Source: an uncultured Pseudomonadota bacterium (GTDB taxonomy: Bacteria; Pseudomonadota; Gammaproteobacteria; Steroidobacterales; Steroidobacteraceae). From it: 19,003 nt of DNA. Both the position numbers and the translations under genes were made by a program. Under the pieces are notes generated by a model. That model saw only the letters and a program-made list of their open reading frames with translations, did not search any database and was not told the origin of the DNA. The stretch lies in the NCBI GenBank assembly GCA_946479515.1, contig CAMLGF010000072.1:1-19003 (forward strand). Direction: 5' to 3'. Of this stretch, positions 6,981 through 16,800 are shown in pieces (positions within the stretch are counted from its first letter, which is position 1; every line of letters starts with the position of its first letter).

Positions 6981-8909
6981 ATGAACCTGCCGGCACGTTC
7001 GTTTCCTGGCTTCGTGTTCACCCTGGTCTTCGCACTGTGCGTTGGCCGCCCCGCGGCGGCGGCTCGCCTGCAATCGGGCGAGGCGCACGTCTGGGAAGTG
7101 CAGGAGATCACGCTGGCCGCGGCGCGCGACTACGCGAACGCCTACGCGGAAGTCGAATGTTGGGTCGAACTCGAAGGCCCCGGCTTCCGGCGCCGCGTTT
7201 ATGGCTTCTGGGACGGCGGCCGAATCTTCAAGGTGCGCATCGTCGCAACACAGCCAGGTACCTGGACCTGGCGCGTGGCTTCGAATCGTCCCGACGACAC
7301 GGGCCTCGCCGGCGCCGGCCAGTTCACCGCCGTGGCGTGGACTCCGGCGCAGATCGAGGAAAACGCCAACCGGCGTGGCTTCGTGCGCGCCAGCGCCAAC
7401 GGCCATGCGCTGCGCTACGCCGATGGCACGCCCTTCTTTCTGTTGGGCGACACCTGGCTCGCCGCGTCCACCTGGCGCCTGCCCTACAAGGGCACGGCGC
7501 CCGCGGCCGACTACGTCCCTGCCGAGGGCATCAGCTTCGAAGAGGCGGTGTCCTGGCGCAAGCGTCAGGGCTACAACTCCATTTCGTTCATTGCCGCATT
7601 CCCCAACTGGGCGGCCGATGAACACGGCGCAACTTATGCCAACGAGGACGGCGTGTTCCTGCGCAATGCCTGGGAGAAGTTCGGGCACTGGGCGCCTAAC
7701 GCCAGGATCTCCACTCCCGATGGCGCAACCACCACCGGCAAGGACATGCACGACGAGCAGGGCAATCGGCCGTTCGAGGTGTTCGCCGACCGGGAAGGGC
7801 TCGCCAATTTCGATCGCATCAATCCGGCCTACTTCCGCAGCCTCGACCGCAAGATGGCCTATCTGTCGGCGCAGGGCTTCGTGCCTTTTCTCGAAACCGT
7901 ACGCCGCGACAATGCACCGTCGTGGAAGCGTTACTTCGATTTCAACGTCTCGTATTCACGATTCGTGCAGTACCTCATCGCTCGTTACGGCGCCTTCAAT
8001 CTCGTGTTCAGCGGCATCCATCTCGATTGGATTCCGAAGGATTTCAGCCTCACCGCCGATGAATTCAACGAGGCGCTGACTTACCACTTCCGCAAGTACG
8101 GTCCGCTGCCCTACGGGCAGCCGTACACGACGCTGATCGATCGGTCGACGTTCAAGGCATTCGGCCATGGCGCCCGGGCGCCCTGGCTCACCATGCACAC
8201 CGTGGGCAACAACCCGCGCAATCACGCCATCTACGCGTCCATCGAAGAGCTGTTCCGGCTGCGGCCCGCGTATCCGGCCGCGAACCTCGAGCCTTACTAC
8301 ACGGGCTGGAATCACGCCATCAATCGGCCGGGCGGCGAGACCCCGGAGGAGAACTCCGAGCGCGACAACTATTTCGCGCGCGCGATGATGTACGGCTCGG
8401 TGCTGTCGGGCGCCCTCGCAGGCCACGTACACGGCACCGCGGCCTACGACGTCACCAGCACCGGCGAGCCGGCCGGCTGGCGGCCGCACATCTGGACGGC
8501 GCTGCGTTACCAGTCGGGGGCGCAGATGCAGCACCTGAAATCCTTCGTGCTGTCCGAGGGCGCGCGCTATCAGGATCTCGAGCCGGCATCGCGGGATCTC
8601 GAGCCACGCAGCATCCCCGGCGCACTCGCCGACGGGCTCGACGGCTGGTCTTTCCTCATGCGCACGCCGCAGCGCGACTTCGCGCTGGCATATTTCGAGA
8701 GCCAGGCGTCGGTCGCGCGGCTGCGAGGCTTCGTGCCGGACGCTAACTACTCATGGACCTGGTTCGACCCGCGCAGCGGCACCTGGTCGGCGCCGGCCCG
8801 GGTGCGCGCCGACCCGCACGGCGTGCTCGCCTCACCCGCGTTTCCCGCGGGCGGCAGCCTCGCCCGGACCGACGTCGCCGCCCGCCTGGTGCGCGCCGGC
8901 GGCGATTGA
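6981..8909 (+). CDS. Secreted DUF5060/DUF4038 glycoside hydrolase-like protein (GH140-like), 642 aa
   Basis: Residues 1-27 are a Sec signal peptide (basic start, FVFTLVFALCVG core, AAA cleavage region). Residues ~30-115 match the Ig-like DUF5060 domain (WVELEGPGFRRRVYGFW; GTWTWRV). From ~130 the DUF4038 barrel follows, with FFLLGDTWLAA, the LEPYYTGW stretch near 435, and GSVLSGALAGHVHG near 475. The last ~90 residues (YFESQASVARLRGF; YSWTWFDPRSGTW) are the small C-terminal beta domain usual in this family. Characterised DUF4038 relatives include GH140 apiosidases that act on plant pectin side chains, so an exported plant-polysaccharide hydrolase is likely; exact specificity is not. The start has only a weak GCGGAA ribosome binding site. 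It lies 67 bp upstream of the TonB-dependent receptor. Confidence 0.9.
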   Translation: MNLPARSFPGFVFTLVFALCVGRPAAAARLQSGEAHVWEVQEITLAAARDYANAYAEVECWVELEGPGFRRRVYGFWDGGRIFKVRIVATQPGTWTWRVASNRPDDTGLAGAGQFTAVAWTPAQIEENANRRGFVRASANGHALRYADGTPFFLLGDTWLAASTWRLPYKGTAPAADYVPAEGISFEEAVSWRKRQGYNSISFIAAFPNWAADEHGATYANEDGVFLRNAWEKFGHWAPNARISTPDGATTTGKDMHDEQGNRPFEVFADREGLANFDRINPAYFRSLDRKMAYLSAQGFVPFLETVRRDNAPSWKRYFDFNVSYSRFVQYLIARYGAFNLVFSGIHLDWIPKDFSLTADEFNEALTYHFRKYGPLPYGQPYTTLIDRSTFKAFGHGARAPWLTMHTVGNNPRNHAIYASIEELFRLRPAYPAANLEPYYTGWNHAINRPGGETPEENSERDNYFARAMMYGSVLSGALAGHVHGTAAYDVTSTGEPAGWRPHIWTALRYQSGAQMQHLKSFVLSEGARYQDLEPASRDLEPRSIPGALADGLDGWSFLMRTPQRDFALAYFESQASVARLRGFVPDANYSWTWFDPRSGTWSAPARVRADPHGVLASPAFPAGGSLARTDVAARLVRAGGD

Positions 8910-8976
8910 CTCGCCCGGCGTTTGCCAACATTCTTCGCGCAGAACGACGACAGTGAGCAGCGCAGGGGAGTCGATC

Positions 8977-11868
8977 ATGCGTCTCGCGATACTGGTTTCC
9001 GGTTTGCTGGCGGGCAGCTCCGCCGCGCTCGCTCAGCAGAGTCCGCCGCCCGAGGATCCGGGCGGGCAGCCGGCCATGGACGAAGTCGTAGTCACCGGCA
9101 CGCGCATCCGCCAGAGCGAGCTCGGCTTCGCGAATCCGATCACCACTTTTTCAAGCGACACCATCCAGCAGTCCGGCAGGACGGATCTCGCGGATTTCCT
9201 GTCACAGACGCCGGCGCTGGTCGGTTCCACCACGGGAGATCTCACTGCCGGCTCGAACCCGGGCTTCGGCGAGGTGGGGCTCAACCTGCTCGACCTGCGC
9301 CATCTCGGGGTGGATCGCACGCTCGTGCTCGTCGACGGCCGCCGCCACGTCGCCGGCCTGGCCGGCTCGGCCGCGGTGGACGTCGACTCCATTCCCACGG
9401 ACCTGCTCGAGGCGGTCGACGTGCTCACCGGTGGTGCCTCCGCCATCTATGGCGCCGACGGCGTATCCGGCGTGGTCAATTTCCGCACCCGCAAGGACTT
9501 CGCAGGCTTCCTGGTGCGCGGCCAGACGGGCATTTCGTCCGAGGGCGACGGCAACAACAACTTCCTCGCGCTCACCGCCGGCATGAATTTCAGTGAAGGT
9601 CGCGGCAACGTCGCCGTGGCCTATGAGTACAGCGCCGACGAGCGCGTATCGGACCAGGATCGCGACTATCTGCGGCCACCACGCTCGGCCAATCTCTACC
9701 AGAACCAGGACGATCTCGACGATTCTCCCGACCTGCCGGACCTCGTGCGCTACGACGATGTGCGCTATGCGGACAGCGCGCGCACGGGCGCGGTGGACGT
9801 GGACTTCGACTTTCTCTCCGATTTCGAAGGCAACGGCAGTCCGTACGACCGTGGCTTCGTACTGGAGAACTCGGGCGGCTATACCCAGGGTGGTTCGAGC
9901 ACGCCCGTCGACGGCTACCAGGGCGATCTGTTTCCCGAACTCGACCGGCATCTCGTCAACGTACTGGGCCACTTCGACGTCAGCGATTCGCTGACGGTCT
10001 CCGCCGAAGGCAAGTACGTGCGCTCGCATGCGAAGTCGCTGTCGCAGCCGACCTTCGATTTCTACCTGTTCATGACGCCCGACAATCCCTTCATGCCGGA
10101 CGAGATCCGCGATGCCATCGTGCCGGGTGCCGCGGCCGAGTACTTCGAGGACCCGGAGACTCCCGACGGCGTGCTCCTGACCCGTGACAACTACGACATG
10201 GGCATCAACGCCGAGGATGCGGTGCGCGAAACCTTGCGCGGCGTGCTGGCCGCGAACGGGCGATTCAACGACCGCCTGCAGTATGAAATCTCGTACGTGT
10301 ACGGCGAAACACGCAGCAGGATCACCGAGATCAACAACCGCCTCGAAGACAACTGGCTCGATGCGATCGACGTCATCAGCGATCCGGACAGCGGTCAGCC
10401 CGTGTGCCGGTCGGGAAATGACGGCTGCGTGCCCTACAACATCTTCGGCGAAGGCCTGCGGGATCCGGCCGCTCTCGACTACGTGTCGACCGACAGCGTC
10501 TCGCGGTCCAAGGTCACGCAGCAGGTGGTGTCGGGGTCCCTGTCCGGGGACTTGGGGTCGTGGCTGGAATTGCCCGGCGGGCCCATCGGTTTCGCGGCCG
10601 GCGTGGAATACCGGCGTGAGACCAGCGATTCGCTGCCCGCGCAGGAAATCCAGGATGGCCTGACCTGGGTGGGCCCCATCACGCGCACGCGCGGCAGCTT
10701 CGACGTCAAGGAGTTGTTCGCCGAGGTCAATCTGCCGGTGCTGGAGAATGCGCGCTACGCGCGGCTGTTGTCGTTTGGCGCCGCGTTCCGCGCCTCCGAC
10801 TACAGCACGGTCGGATCCACCAGCACCTGGAAGCTGGACGCAGCGTACTCCCCCGTGAGCTCGCTGACGTTGCGCGGCACCTACGCGCAGGCGGTGCGCG
10901 CCCCGAACATCGCCGAACTGTTCTCGCCCCAGAGCTCGACGTATCACTTCATCGTCGATCCCTGCGACGTCAACGAGCTGAACAACGGCACCGGCACCCG
11001 CGAGGCCAATTGCGCGGCTCTGCTCGACGGCCTGGGCATCGATCCGGCGACCTTCCTGCCATCGAACACGCCGCAGGCCACGCTCTACACGGAAGGCACG
11101 TTCGGCGGCAATGCCGGTCTTGGCGAGGAAACCGCCAGGACCTGGACCGCGGGCGTGGTGTTGCGGCCGGAGTTCGCGCCGAGATTGAGCCTGTCGCTCG
11201 ACTGGTACGACATCCGCATCGATGACGCCATCAACACACCGGAAGCCGAAGAGCTCGCCAAGTTGTGCGTCGATCAACCCACGCTCGACAACCCGTACTG
11301 TGCCGGCATCGATCGCGACCCGGATACCGGCTACATCGTCGGTTTCGCGGTGCGTCCCGACAATGTCGCGAGCTTCCGCACGGCCGGCCTCGACATGACG
11401 CTCAACTGGCTGCTCACCACCGGGTCGCACGGCGATTTCCGGCTGCAACTCGTCGGCGGCTATCTCGATCGCCTGGAGTTCATCGCCACGCCCGGCGCCG
11501 ACGTGGACTCCGACCTGGGTGAGCAGTACTACCCCAGGTTGTCCGGTACCTTCGACCTGAGCTGGGAAAGTGGCCCGTGGACGCTGGACTACGGCATCAA
11601 CTGGTTCGGCAAGACGGATCGGTTCACGCGCGAGACGCTTGCCGGCGACCCCGACTACACCGATCCGCGCTATTTCAAGGTGAAGGCCAAGATGGAGCAT
11701 GACGTCAGCGCCTCATACGACATCGGCGAGCACGTCAATGTCTATGCGGGCGTGAACAATCTGTTCGACCAGAAGCCCGAGTTCGGTTACAGCTCCTATC
11801 CGGTGTCGGCGATGGGCCGCTACTTCTACGCGGGCGCGCGGATGAATTTCGGCGCGGCCGCCCGATGA
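8977..11868 (+). CDS. TonB-dependent outer-membrane receptor, 963 aa
   Basis: This is an energised outer-membrane importer. Residues 1-19 are a signal peptide ending in ALA. The TonB-box/plug start DEVVVTGTRIRQ lies near residue 35, and the plug runs on through TLVLVDGRRHV and the GGASAIYGADGVSGVVNF motif near 155. A beta-barrel of about 750 residues follows, with typical loop Cys pairs (PVCRSGNDGCVPYNIFGEG) and the late-barrel motif VYAGVNNLFDQKPEF. The final strand ends YFYAGARMNF plus five residues. The length and loop style match the large receptors of Xanthomonadales and Caulobacterales that import oligosaccharides or peptides rather than siderophores. ATG 8977 is preferred over GTG 8953 because CAGGGGAG precedes it. 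It is coupled to the downstream peptidase by an ATGA overlap. Confidence 0.95.
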   Translation: MRLAILVSGLLAGSSAALAQQSPPPEDPGGQPAMDEVVVTGTRIRQSELGFANPITTFSSDTIQQSGRTDLADFLSQTPALVGSTTGDLTAGSNPGFGEVGLNLLDLRHLGVDRTLVLVDGRRHVAGLAGSAAVDVDSIPTDLLEAVDVLTGGASAIYGADGVSGVVNFRTRKDFAGFLVRGQTGISSEGDGNNNFLALTAGMNFSEGRGNVAVAYEYSADERVSDQDRDYLRPPRSANLYQNQDDLDDSPDLPDLVRYDDVRYADSARTGAVDVDFDFLSDFEGNGSPYDRGFVLENSGGYTQGGSSTPVDGYQGDLFPELDRHLVNVLGHFDVSDSLTVSAEGKYVRSHAKSLSQPTFDFYLFMTPDNPFMPDEIRDAIVPGAAAEYFEDPETPDGVLLTRDNYDMGINAEDAVRETLRGVLAANGRFNDRLQYEISYVYGETRSRITEINNRLEDNWLDAIDVISDPDSGQPVCRSGNDGCVPYNIFGEGLRDPAALDYVSTDSVSRSKVTQQVVSGSLSGDLGSWLELPGGPIGFAAGVEYRRETSDSLPAQEIQDGLTWVGPITRTRGSFDVKELFAEVNLPVLENARYARLLSFGAAFRASDYSTVGSTSTWKLDAAYSPVSSLTLRGTYAQAVRAPNIAELFSPQSSTYHFIVDPCDVNELNNGTGTREANCAALLDGLGIDPATFLPSNTPQATLYTEGTFGGNAGLGEETARTWTAGVVLRPEFAPRLSLSLDWYDIRIDDAINTPEAEELAKLCVDQPTLDNPYCAGIDRDPDTGYIVGFAVRPDNVASFRTAGLDMTLNWLLTTGSHGDFRLQLVGGYLDRLEFIATPGADVDSDLGEQYYPRLSGTFDLSWESGPWTLDYGINWFGKTDRFTRETLAGDPDYTDPRYFKVKAKMEHDVSASYDIGEHVNVYAGVNNLFDQKPEFGYSSYPVSAMGRYFYAGARMNFGAAAR

Positions 11869-13898
11869 CCTGGCTGCGCCGGAGCCTCGCGGCGCTGGCG
11901 CTCGCCTCCGGTTGCGCCCCGGCCGCCGCCGCGGACCAGCCCTTCACCCTCGACGACTACTATCTACTGGCGACCGTTTCGGAGCCCGCGTTCTCGCCGG
12001 CGGGCGACCGCATCGTCTACACCGTCTCGCGCAACGAGCGCGCACAGGACCGCGCGACCAGCGACATCTGGTGCGTGCCCTGGCGTGGCGGTACGCCCAC
12101 CCGGCTCACCCGCAGCGACGAGAGCGAATGGCAGCCACGCTTCAGCGCCGATGGCCGGAGCGTGTTCTTTCTGCGTGAAACCGGCGACGACGAGATCACG
12201 CAGTTGTGGCGCATGTCCGCGCGTGGCGGGCGCGCGCGACAAGTCACGGACATCGCCGGCGGCATCAGCGATTTCGATCTCTCTCCCGACGGCCGGCGCG
12301 CGGTCGTGGTCGCGGAAACCGGGCGCAACGTGGGCAGCACGGCGCAGACGCCGCCGCCCATCGAGACCGAGCGCTTCCTCTTCAAGCGGGACGGCGACGG
12401 TTACCTGGACGATCGCACCCAGCAGCTGTTCCTGGTCGACCTGCGGCACGGCAATGCCACGCAACTGACGCGAGGTGAGCGCGACCATTGGCGCCCCGCC
12501 TGGTCGCCTGACGGCCGATGGCTGGCGTATACCGCCAAGGACCGCGGTGAGTCGGATCGGGATTCCAACTACGAAGTGTTCGTGCAGAGCGCCGACGGTG
12601 GCGAACCGCGCAAGCTCAGCACCTTCGCCGGTGCCGACAACGACCCGGATTGGAATGCGCGGCCCTCGTGGTCGGCGGATTCGCGGCAACTGGCCTGGCT
12701 CGAGGGCGGCGAAGACCGGTGGATCTACTACTCACCCTCGCAACTCGTGGTGGCCGATCTGGCTTCCGGCCGGCTGACGCGCCCGGCGCGCATCGACCGC
12801 TGGTTCTACTATCCGAAATTCGCGCCGAATGGTTCGCTGCTCGCGCTGATCGAGCAGGATCGCGACACCTGGCTCGCACGCATCGATCCGGCGAGCGGCG
12901 CCATCGACTATCTCGGCTCCGGCAAGCGTTTTGGCTACGACTTCGCCGTCGCGGCAAACGGACGCGTGGCATTGCTGGAGACCGACGTCTCGCACCCCGC
13001 AGAGCTGTTCGCGCTGGATGAGCATCGGCCGCTCACGCGTCACAATGCGTGGAGCCTGGAGCGTGCGCAGGGTGAGGTGCGCGACCTGGCCTTCACCAGC
13101 GGCGGCGTGGAGATCCACGGTTACGCCACGCTTCCGGCGACCTTCGACGCATCGCGCCGCTATCCGCTGGTGACCGATCTGCATGGCGGACCTGTCTACC
13201 AGCACAGCCACGAGTTCAGTCTCGAGAGCCGGCTCTATGCCGCGGCCGGATACGCCGTGCTGGCCCTCAATCCGCGGGGCTCATCGGGACGCGGGTTCGA
13301 CTTCTCGCGCGCCATCTATGCGGATTGGGGCAACCTCGACGCACAGGACATCAGCGCCGGCATCACGCACGCCATCGACATCGGTATCGCCGATCCGCAG
13401 CGCATCGGCGTGGTCGGCTGGAGCTACGGCGGAATCCTCACCGACTACATGATCGCCAGCGACCCACGGGTCCGCGCCGCGATCTCCGGCGCGGGCGTGG
13501 CCAACGTGCTCGCGACGTTCGGTGTCGATCAGTACGTGCGCGAGTACCTGTTCGAACTCGGCGCGCCGTGGGAGAACTTCGACACCTGGCGCAAGCTGGC
13601 CTATCCCTTCCTGCATCCGGAGCGCATCACCGCGCCCACGTTGTTCCAGTGCGCCAGCGAAGACGACAACGTGCCCTGTGTCGGCGCCGAGCAGATGTAC
13701 CAGGTGCTGAAGACGCGCAACGTGCCCACGCGGCTCATCGTCTACCCCGGCGAGAACCACGGCCTCGAAGTGCCGAGCTATCTCGTCCACCGCATGCGCA
13801 GCAACCTCGACTGGTTCAACCGCTGGCTGACAAATGGGGACATTCCTCGTTTTCTAGAAAACGGGGACGCGCCTCCCAGCCGCCTCAACGAACCTTGA
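11865..13898 (+). CDS. Secreted S9-family (prolyl oligopeptidase/acylaminoacyl-peptidase type) peptidase, 677 aa
   Basis: A signal sequence (WLRRSLAALALASG) is followed by Cys17, so either lipoprotein processing at ASG-C or cleavage near AAA-DQ is possible. Residues ~40-400 carry repeated beta-propeller strands of the PD40/WD40-like type (AFSPAGDRIVY, RFSADGRSVFF, AWSPDGRWLAY). The C-terminal alpha/beta hydrolase holds Ser520 in GWSYGG, Asp600 in CASEDDNVP and His632 in GENHGL, a complete triad. The reaction is cleavage of short peptides in the periplasm or at the outer membrane. The ATGA overlap with the receptor gene suggests that it processes the imported or bound ligand, perhaps peptides. 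The family normally ends near NRWLTN (residue 657); the last ~20 residues are translated from a REP-like palindrome. Confidence 0.95.
   Translation: MTWLRRSLAALALASGCAPAAAADQPFTLDDYYLLATVSEPAFSPAGDRIVYTVSRNERAQDRATSDIWCVPWRGGTPTRLTRSDESEWQPRFSADGRSVFFLRETGDDEITQLWRMSARGGRARQVTDIAGGISDFDLSPDGRRAVVVAETGRNVGSTAQTPPPIETERFLFKRDGDGYLDDRTQQLFLVDLRHGNATQLTRGERDHWRPAWSPDGRWLAYTAKDRGESDRDSNYEVFVQSADGGEPRKLSTFAGADNDPDWNARPSWSADSRQLAWLEGGEDRWIYYSPSQLVVADLASGRLTRPARIDRWFYYPKFAPNGSLLALIEQDRDTWLARIDPASGAIDYLGSGKRFGYDFAVAANGRVALLETDVSHPAELFALDEHRPLTRHNAWSLERAQGEVRDLAFTSGGVEIHGYATLPATFDASRRYPLVTDLHGGPVYQHSHEFSLESRLYAAAGYAVLALNPRGSSGRGFDFSRAIYADWGNLDAQDISAGITHAIDIGIADPQRIGVVGWSYGGILTDYMIASDPRVRAAISGAGVANVLATFGVDQYVREYLFELGAPWENFDTWRKLAYPFLHPERITAPTLFQCASEDDNVPCVGAEQMYQVLKTRNVPTRLIVYPGENHGLEVPSYLVHRMRSNLDWFNRWLTNGDIPRFLENGDAPPSRLNEP
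13844..13867. repeat. REP-like palindrome in the last codons of the S9 peptidase gene
   Basis: The 16 bases at 13848-13863 (CGTTTTCT then AGAAAACG) are a perfect palindrome; with one G-T wobble the arms extend to 12 bp. GGGGAC flanks both sides (13837-13842 and 13863-13868). The composition differs from the surrounding GC-rich coding DNA and resembles the short GGGGAC/GTTTTC extragenic palindromes dispersed in many gammaproteobacterial genomes. It lies at the convergence of two genes, where it could also act as a bidirectional transcription stop. Confidence 0.55.
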
Positions 13899-16800
13899 GC
13901 CGGAATTCCGCATCCCCGTAGTGCACGTAGTCTGCCCAGTCGGGCGAGCGGCGCGCGTGCACGGCCCGGCGTGCCTTCACCAGCGCATCGCCGATACTGC
14001 CGCGCAATATCGCACCATAGAACGCAGCGGCGAACGCTGCCGCCGCATCGTCGGACACCGGCCAGTGTGTGCCGATGTAGTGCGCCACGCCCGCGCGCAG
14101 TAGCGTCTCGGCGAGACTGATGTTCGTGCGCATGCTCGTTCTGCGGTGCACGCTGTCCTGCGGCCGGCGCCGCGTGCCGGCGCCCGCACCGCGGCGCATG
14201 CGGGCCGACTCGCAGGCATTGAACACCAGCAGCGGCGGCAGGCGTCCGAGCGCGGACAGGTGCGCGCCAGTGAACTCGCCATCGGCCAGCACCAGGCCGC
14301 TCTCGCCCGGCCGCTTCGGGTCGAAGAACGCATGCCCCGCGTAGTGAATGACGTCATAGCGTCCGGATTCGAATTCCGCGCTGACACGAGCCTGCGTCGC
14401 CGCATTCCCGGTCACCTCGGTGAGGTGGATCCGGCTCACCTTGCGCAGAATGCCCGCGATGCGCTCGCGCTCGGCATCCGCCCCTGGCAGGTCGAGCGTC
14501 GGATTCGCGATGATCAGCACGCCGAGGTCGTGCTGTTCGCGGCGTCGCGAATCGAAGCGCGCCGGCACCAGGTCCGCGGTGGCATAGCGGCGCGACAGCC
14601 CGTTGACGAGCGCAGGACACCAGCCGCGCAGCGTCAGTGTTTCCCAGGGGACCCGGCTGCCCGCCGCATCGTGCACCACCGACAATGCCTGCCCGCGGAT
14701 CTGCCACAGCGCGCGCGCCAGATCCGGATGCAGCGTCAGTCGAGCCAGCTTCTCGCCCAACGCCTTCACGCGCGCGGAACTCAGCGGGTTGCCGAGGTAT
14801 TCCCGATCCAGGGCGTCCAGCTCGCGCCGTGCGAATTCACGGCTCTGCGAAAAGATGGCGGCGGACGAGCCGCCCGTCAGCAGCGATGCGCGCCAGGTCT
14901 CGCGAGCCTCGCCGTGAGAATCGGCCGAGACGATGAGATGCGCCGTACCGGGCACTCGCCTCGAACGCGTGGGTGCGCGCTCGCGGACGGCGCCCAGCGG
15001 GCTCAGGCGCAGCGTGCCGGCCGGATGCGACTTCACCAGGTCCGCCAGGCGTGTCTGCACGCGCTGTGCGTCGAGCCGATTCAGCACGTGCAGATCCACG
15101 CGCGCGAGCGCCGTCTGACCCGAGGCGCGGGCGCGCAGCAGGCCACGGATCTGCGCCGCGAAGGAATCCTCGGGCGCGATGCCACTGCCCGCGCCCCAGG
15201 CGACGGTCGCCAGTGATTGGTACTGCGGCTGCTCGGCGAAGCGCGCCAGATTCTCGGCGGCATGTTCGATCACGTCGAGGCTGAGGCGGTCGAAGCGGCC
15301 CAGGCCGACGAGTAGATAGGCAGTGCGGCCAGCCGGGCGCCGGGCCGCTGCTGCGTTCACCGGGCGCTGTACCGCCATTGTCTTTACCGGGCGCTGTACC
15401 GCCCGGGGTATCGGCGTGACATGCCCCGCATCGCCACTCACCACGCGGTGCTGCAGCCAGTCGTTGATGACGCCGCCCAGACGCGCGTCGATGTCGGCGG
15501 CGGCACCGCTGGCCGGCACGCCGCGCAACACGGCCACGGCGATCGCGGCGGTGCGTGCGTCTGCGACGTCGCCCACGCGCACGCGCAGTTGCAGCGGGCG
15601 CGCCACGGGCCGCTGCGGTTTGCGGTGGGCGCGGCCTTTCGGCGGTTCGTTCAAGGTGTCCAGGAACAGCCGCCGCTGCTCGGGAGTCATCTGCGGCCAG
15701 TCCACCTTGCCCAGGTATTGTTGACGCAACTCGGCGTCGCGCACCCGGCTCAGGCCGCCACGGTGCAAGGGCGGCGCGGCCGCGAACCGCTGCGTCGCGC
15801 CCGTGGACAGCAGATCGATGGTGCCCGCGATCACCTTGTTGGCCAGCGGCATGTCGCTGTGACCGCACTCCACGTAGTAATGGCGCGCGCCCGCCAGCCG
15901 CGCCAGCTCGATGGGTACGGTGCCGTCCCCCTGCAGGCTGTATTCGTATTCGAAATCGTCCTCGCCGTCGTCGCTGCGAGCCACGCCCGTGGCGGTGGTG
16001 CGATTGCAGCCGACCACCATGGTGAAGCGCGCGTCGGCGGGCGCGAGGCGCCGTTCGAGGCCGGCCGCGGTGCGCAGTAGTTCGGCATCGGGTCCTGGCC
16101 CCGCCGAAGGCCAGCTGGCCGCATCGAACAGATCCAGATCGCTGACAGTGCGGCTGGCGGGCAGCAGCTCGTGCAGGCCCGGGAAGGTGGCGAACACGTT
16201 CCGCGCGAGATACTCGGCGTCGTGACGCAGGTCCAGCATCGCGATCTTGCGTACCACCGAGTACGTGCCGCGCAGCGCCTGCACTGCCGCGAGCGAACCC
16301 GCATTCGGCGTGCCCAGCATGATGAGCCGTGACACCCGCTTGCCGGCGGCATGCGTGAGCGCGGCGCGCGCCACCAAGCCCCCCATGCTGTGGCCGACCA
16401 GCGCGACGTTGTCGCGGCCGTCGGCGGCGATGCGCTCCGCCAGCCGCCGCCCCAGCGCGGCGACGTCATGGCGCCAGTCGTAGTCGAGGAGCACGGCATC
16501 GTAGCCGGCCTTGCGCAGCGACATCGTGAGCTTGAGATAGCTGTAATTCATGGCGCCCAGCGCCCGTACGCGCGCGCCATCGGGCAGGCGCAGTTCCTTG
16601 AGCCGGCCGAAAATGATGTCGATGGGATCGAGCCAGAGGATGTCGTTGGGCTTCTGCCCGCCGCGCACCAGACCGAGCTGCGAGCCCATGATGCCCGGCA
16701 GTACGTAGACGCGGCGGCCGGGCGGCCCGCGGCGCCTGCGCGTGGCGCGGGCCAGTGAGGCGAGCTCGGCATGCAGCGCCGCGCCGAAGTATTCCACCAG

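Noticed and set aside
6074..7111. 412-aa minus-strand frame running from 7111 through terC into the small membrane protein
   Set aside because: Only the last 66 residues have membrane character and a ribosome binding site; the rest is out of frame with TerC and low complexity.
9202..11700. 832-aa open frame on the minus strand inside the TonB receptor gene
   Set aside because: Antisense shadow of a well-supported receptor; no recognisable domain and no ribosome binding site.
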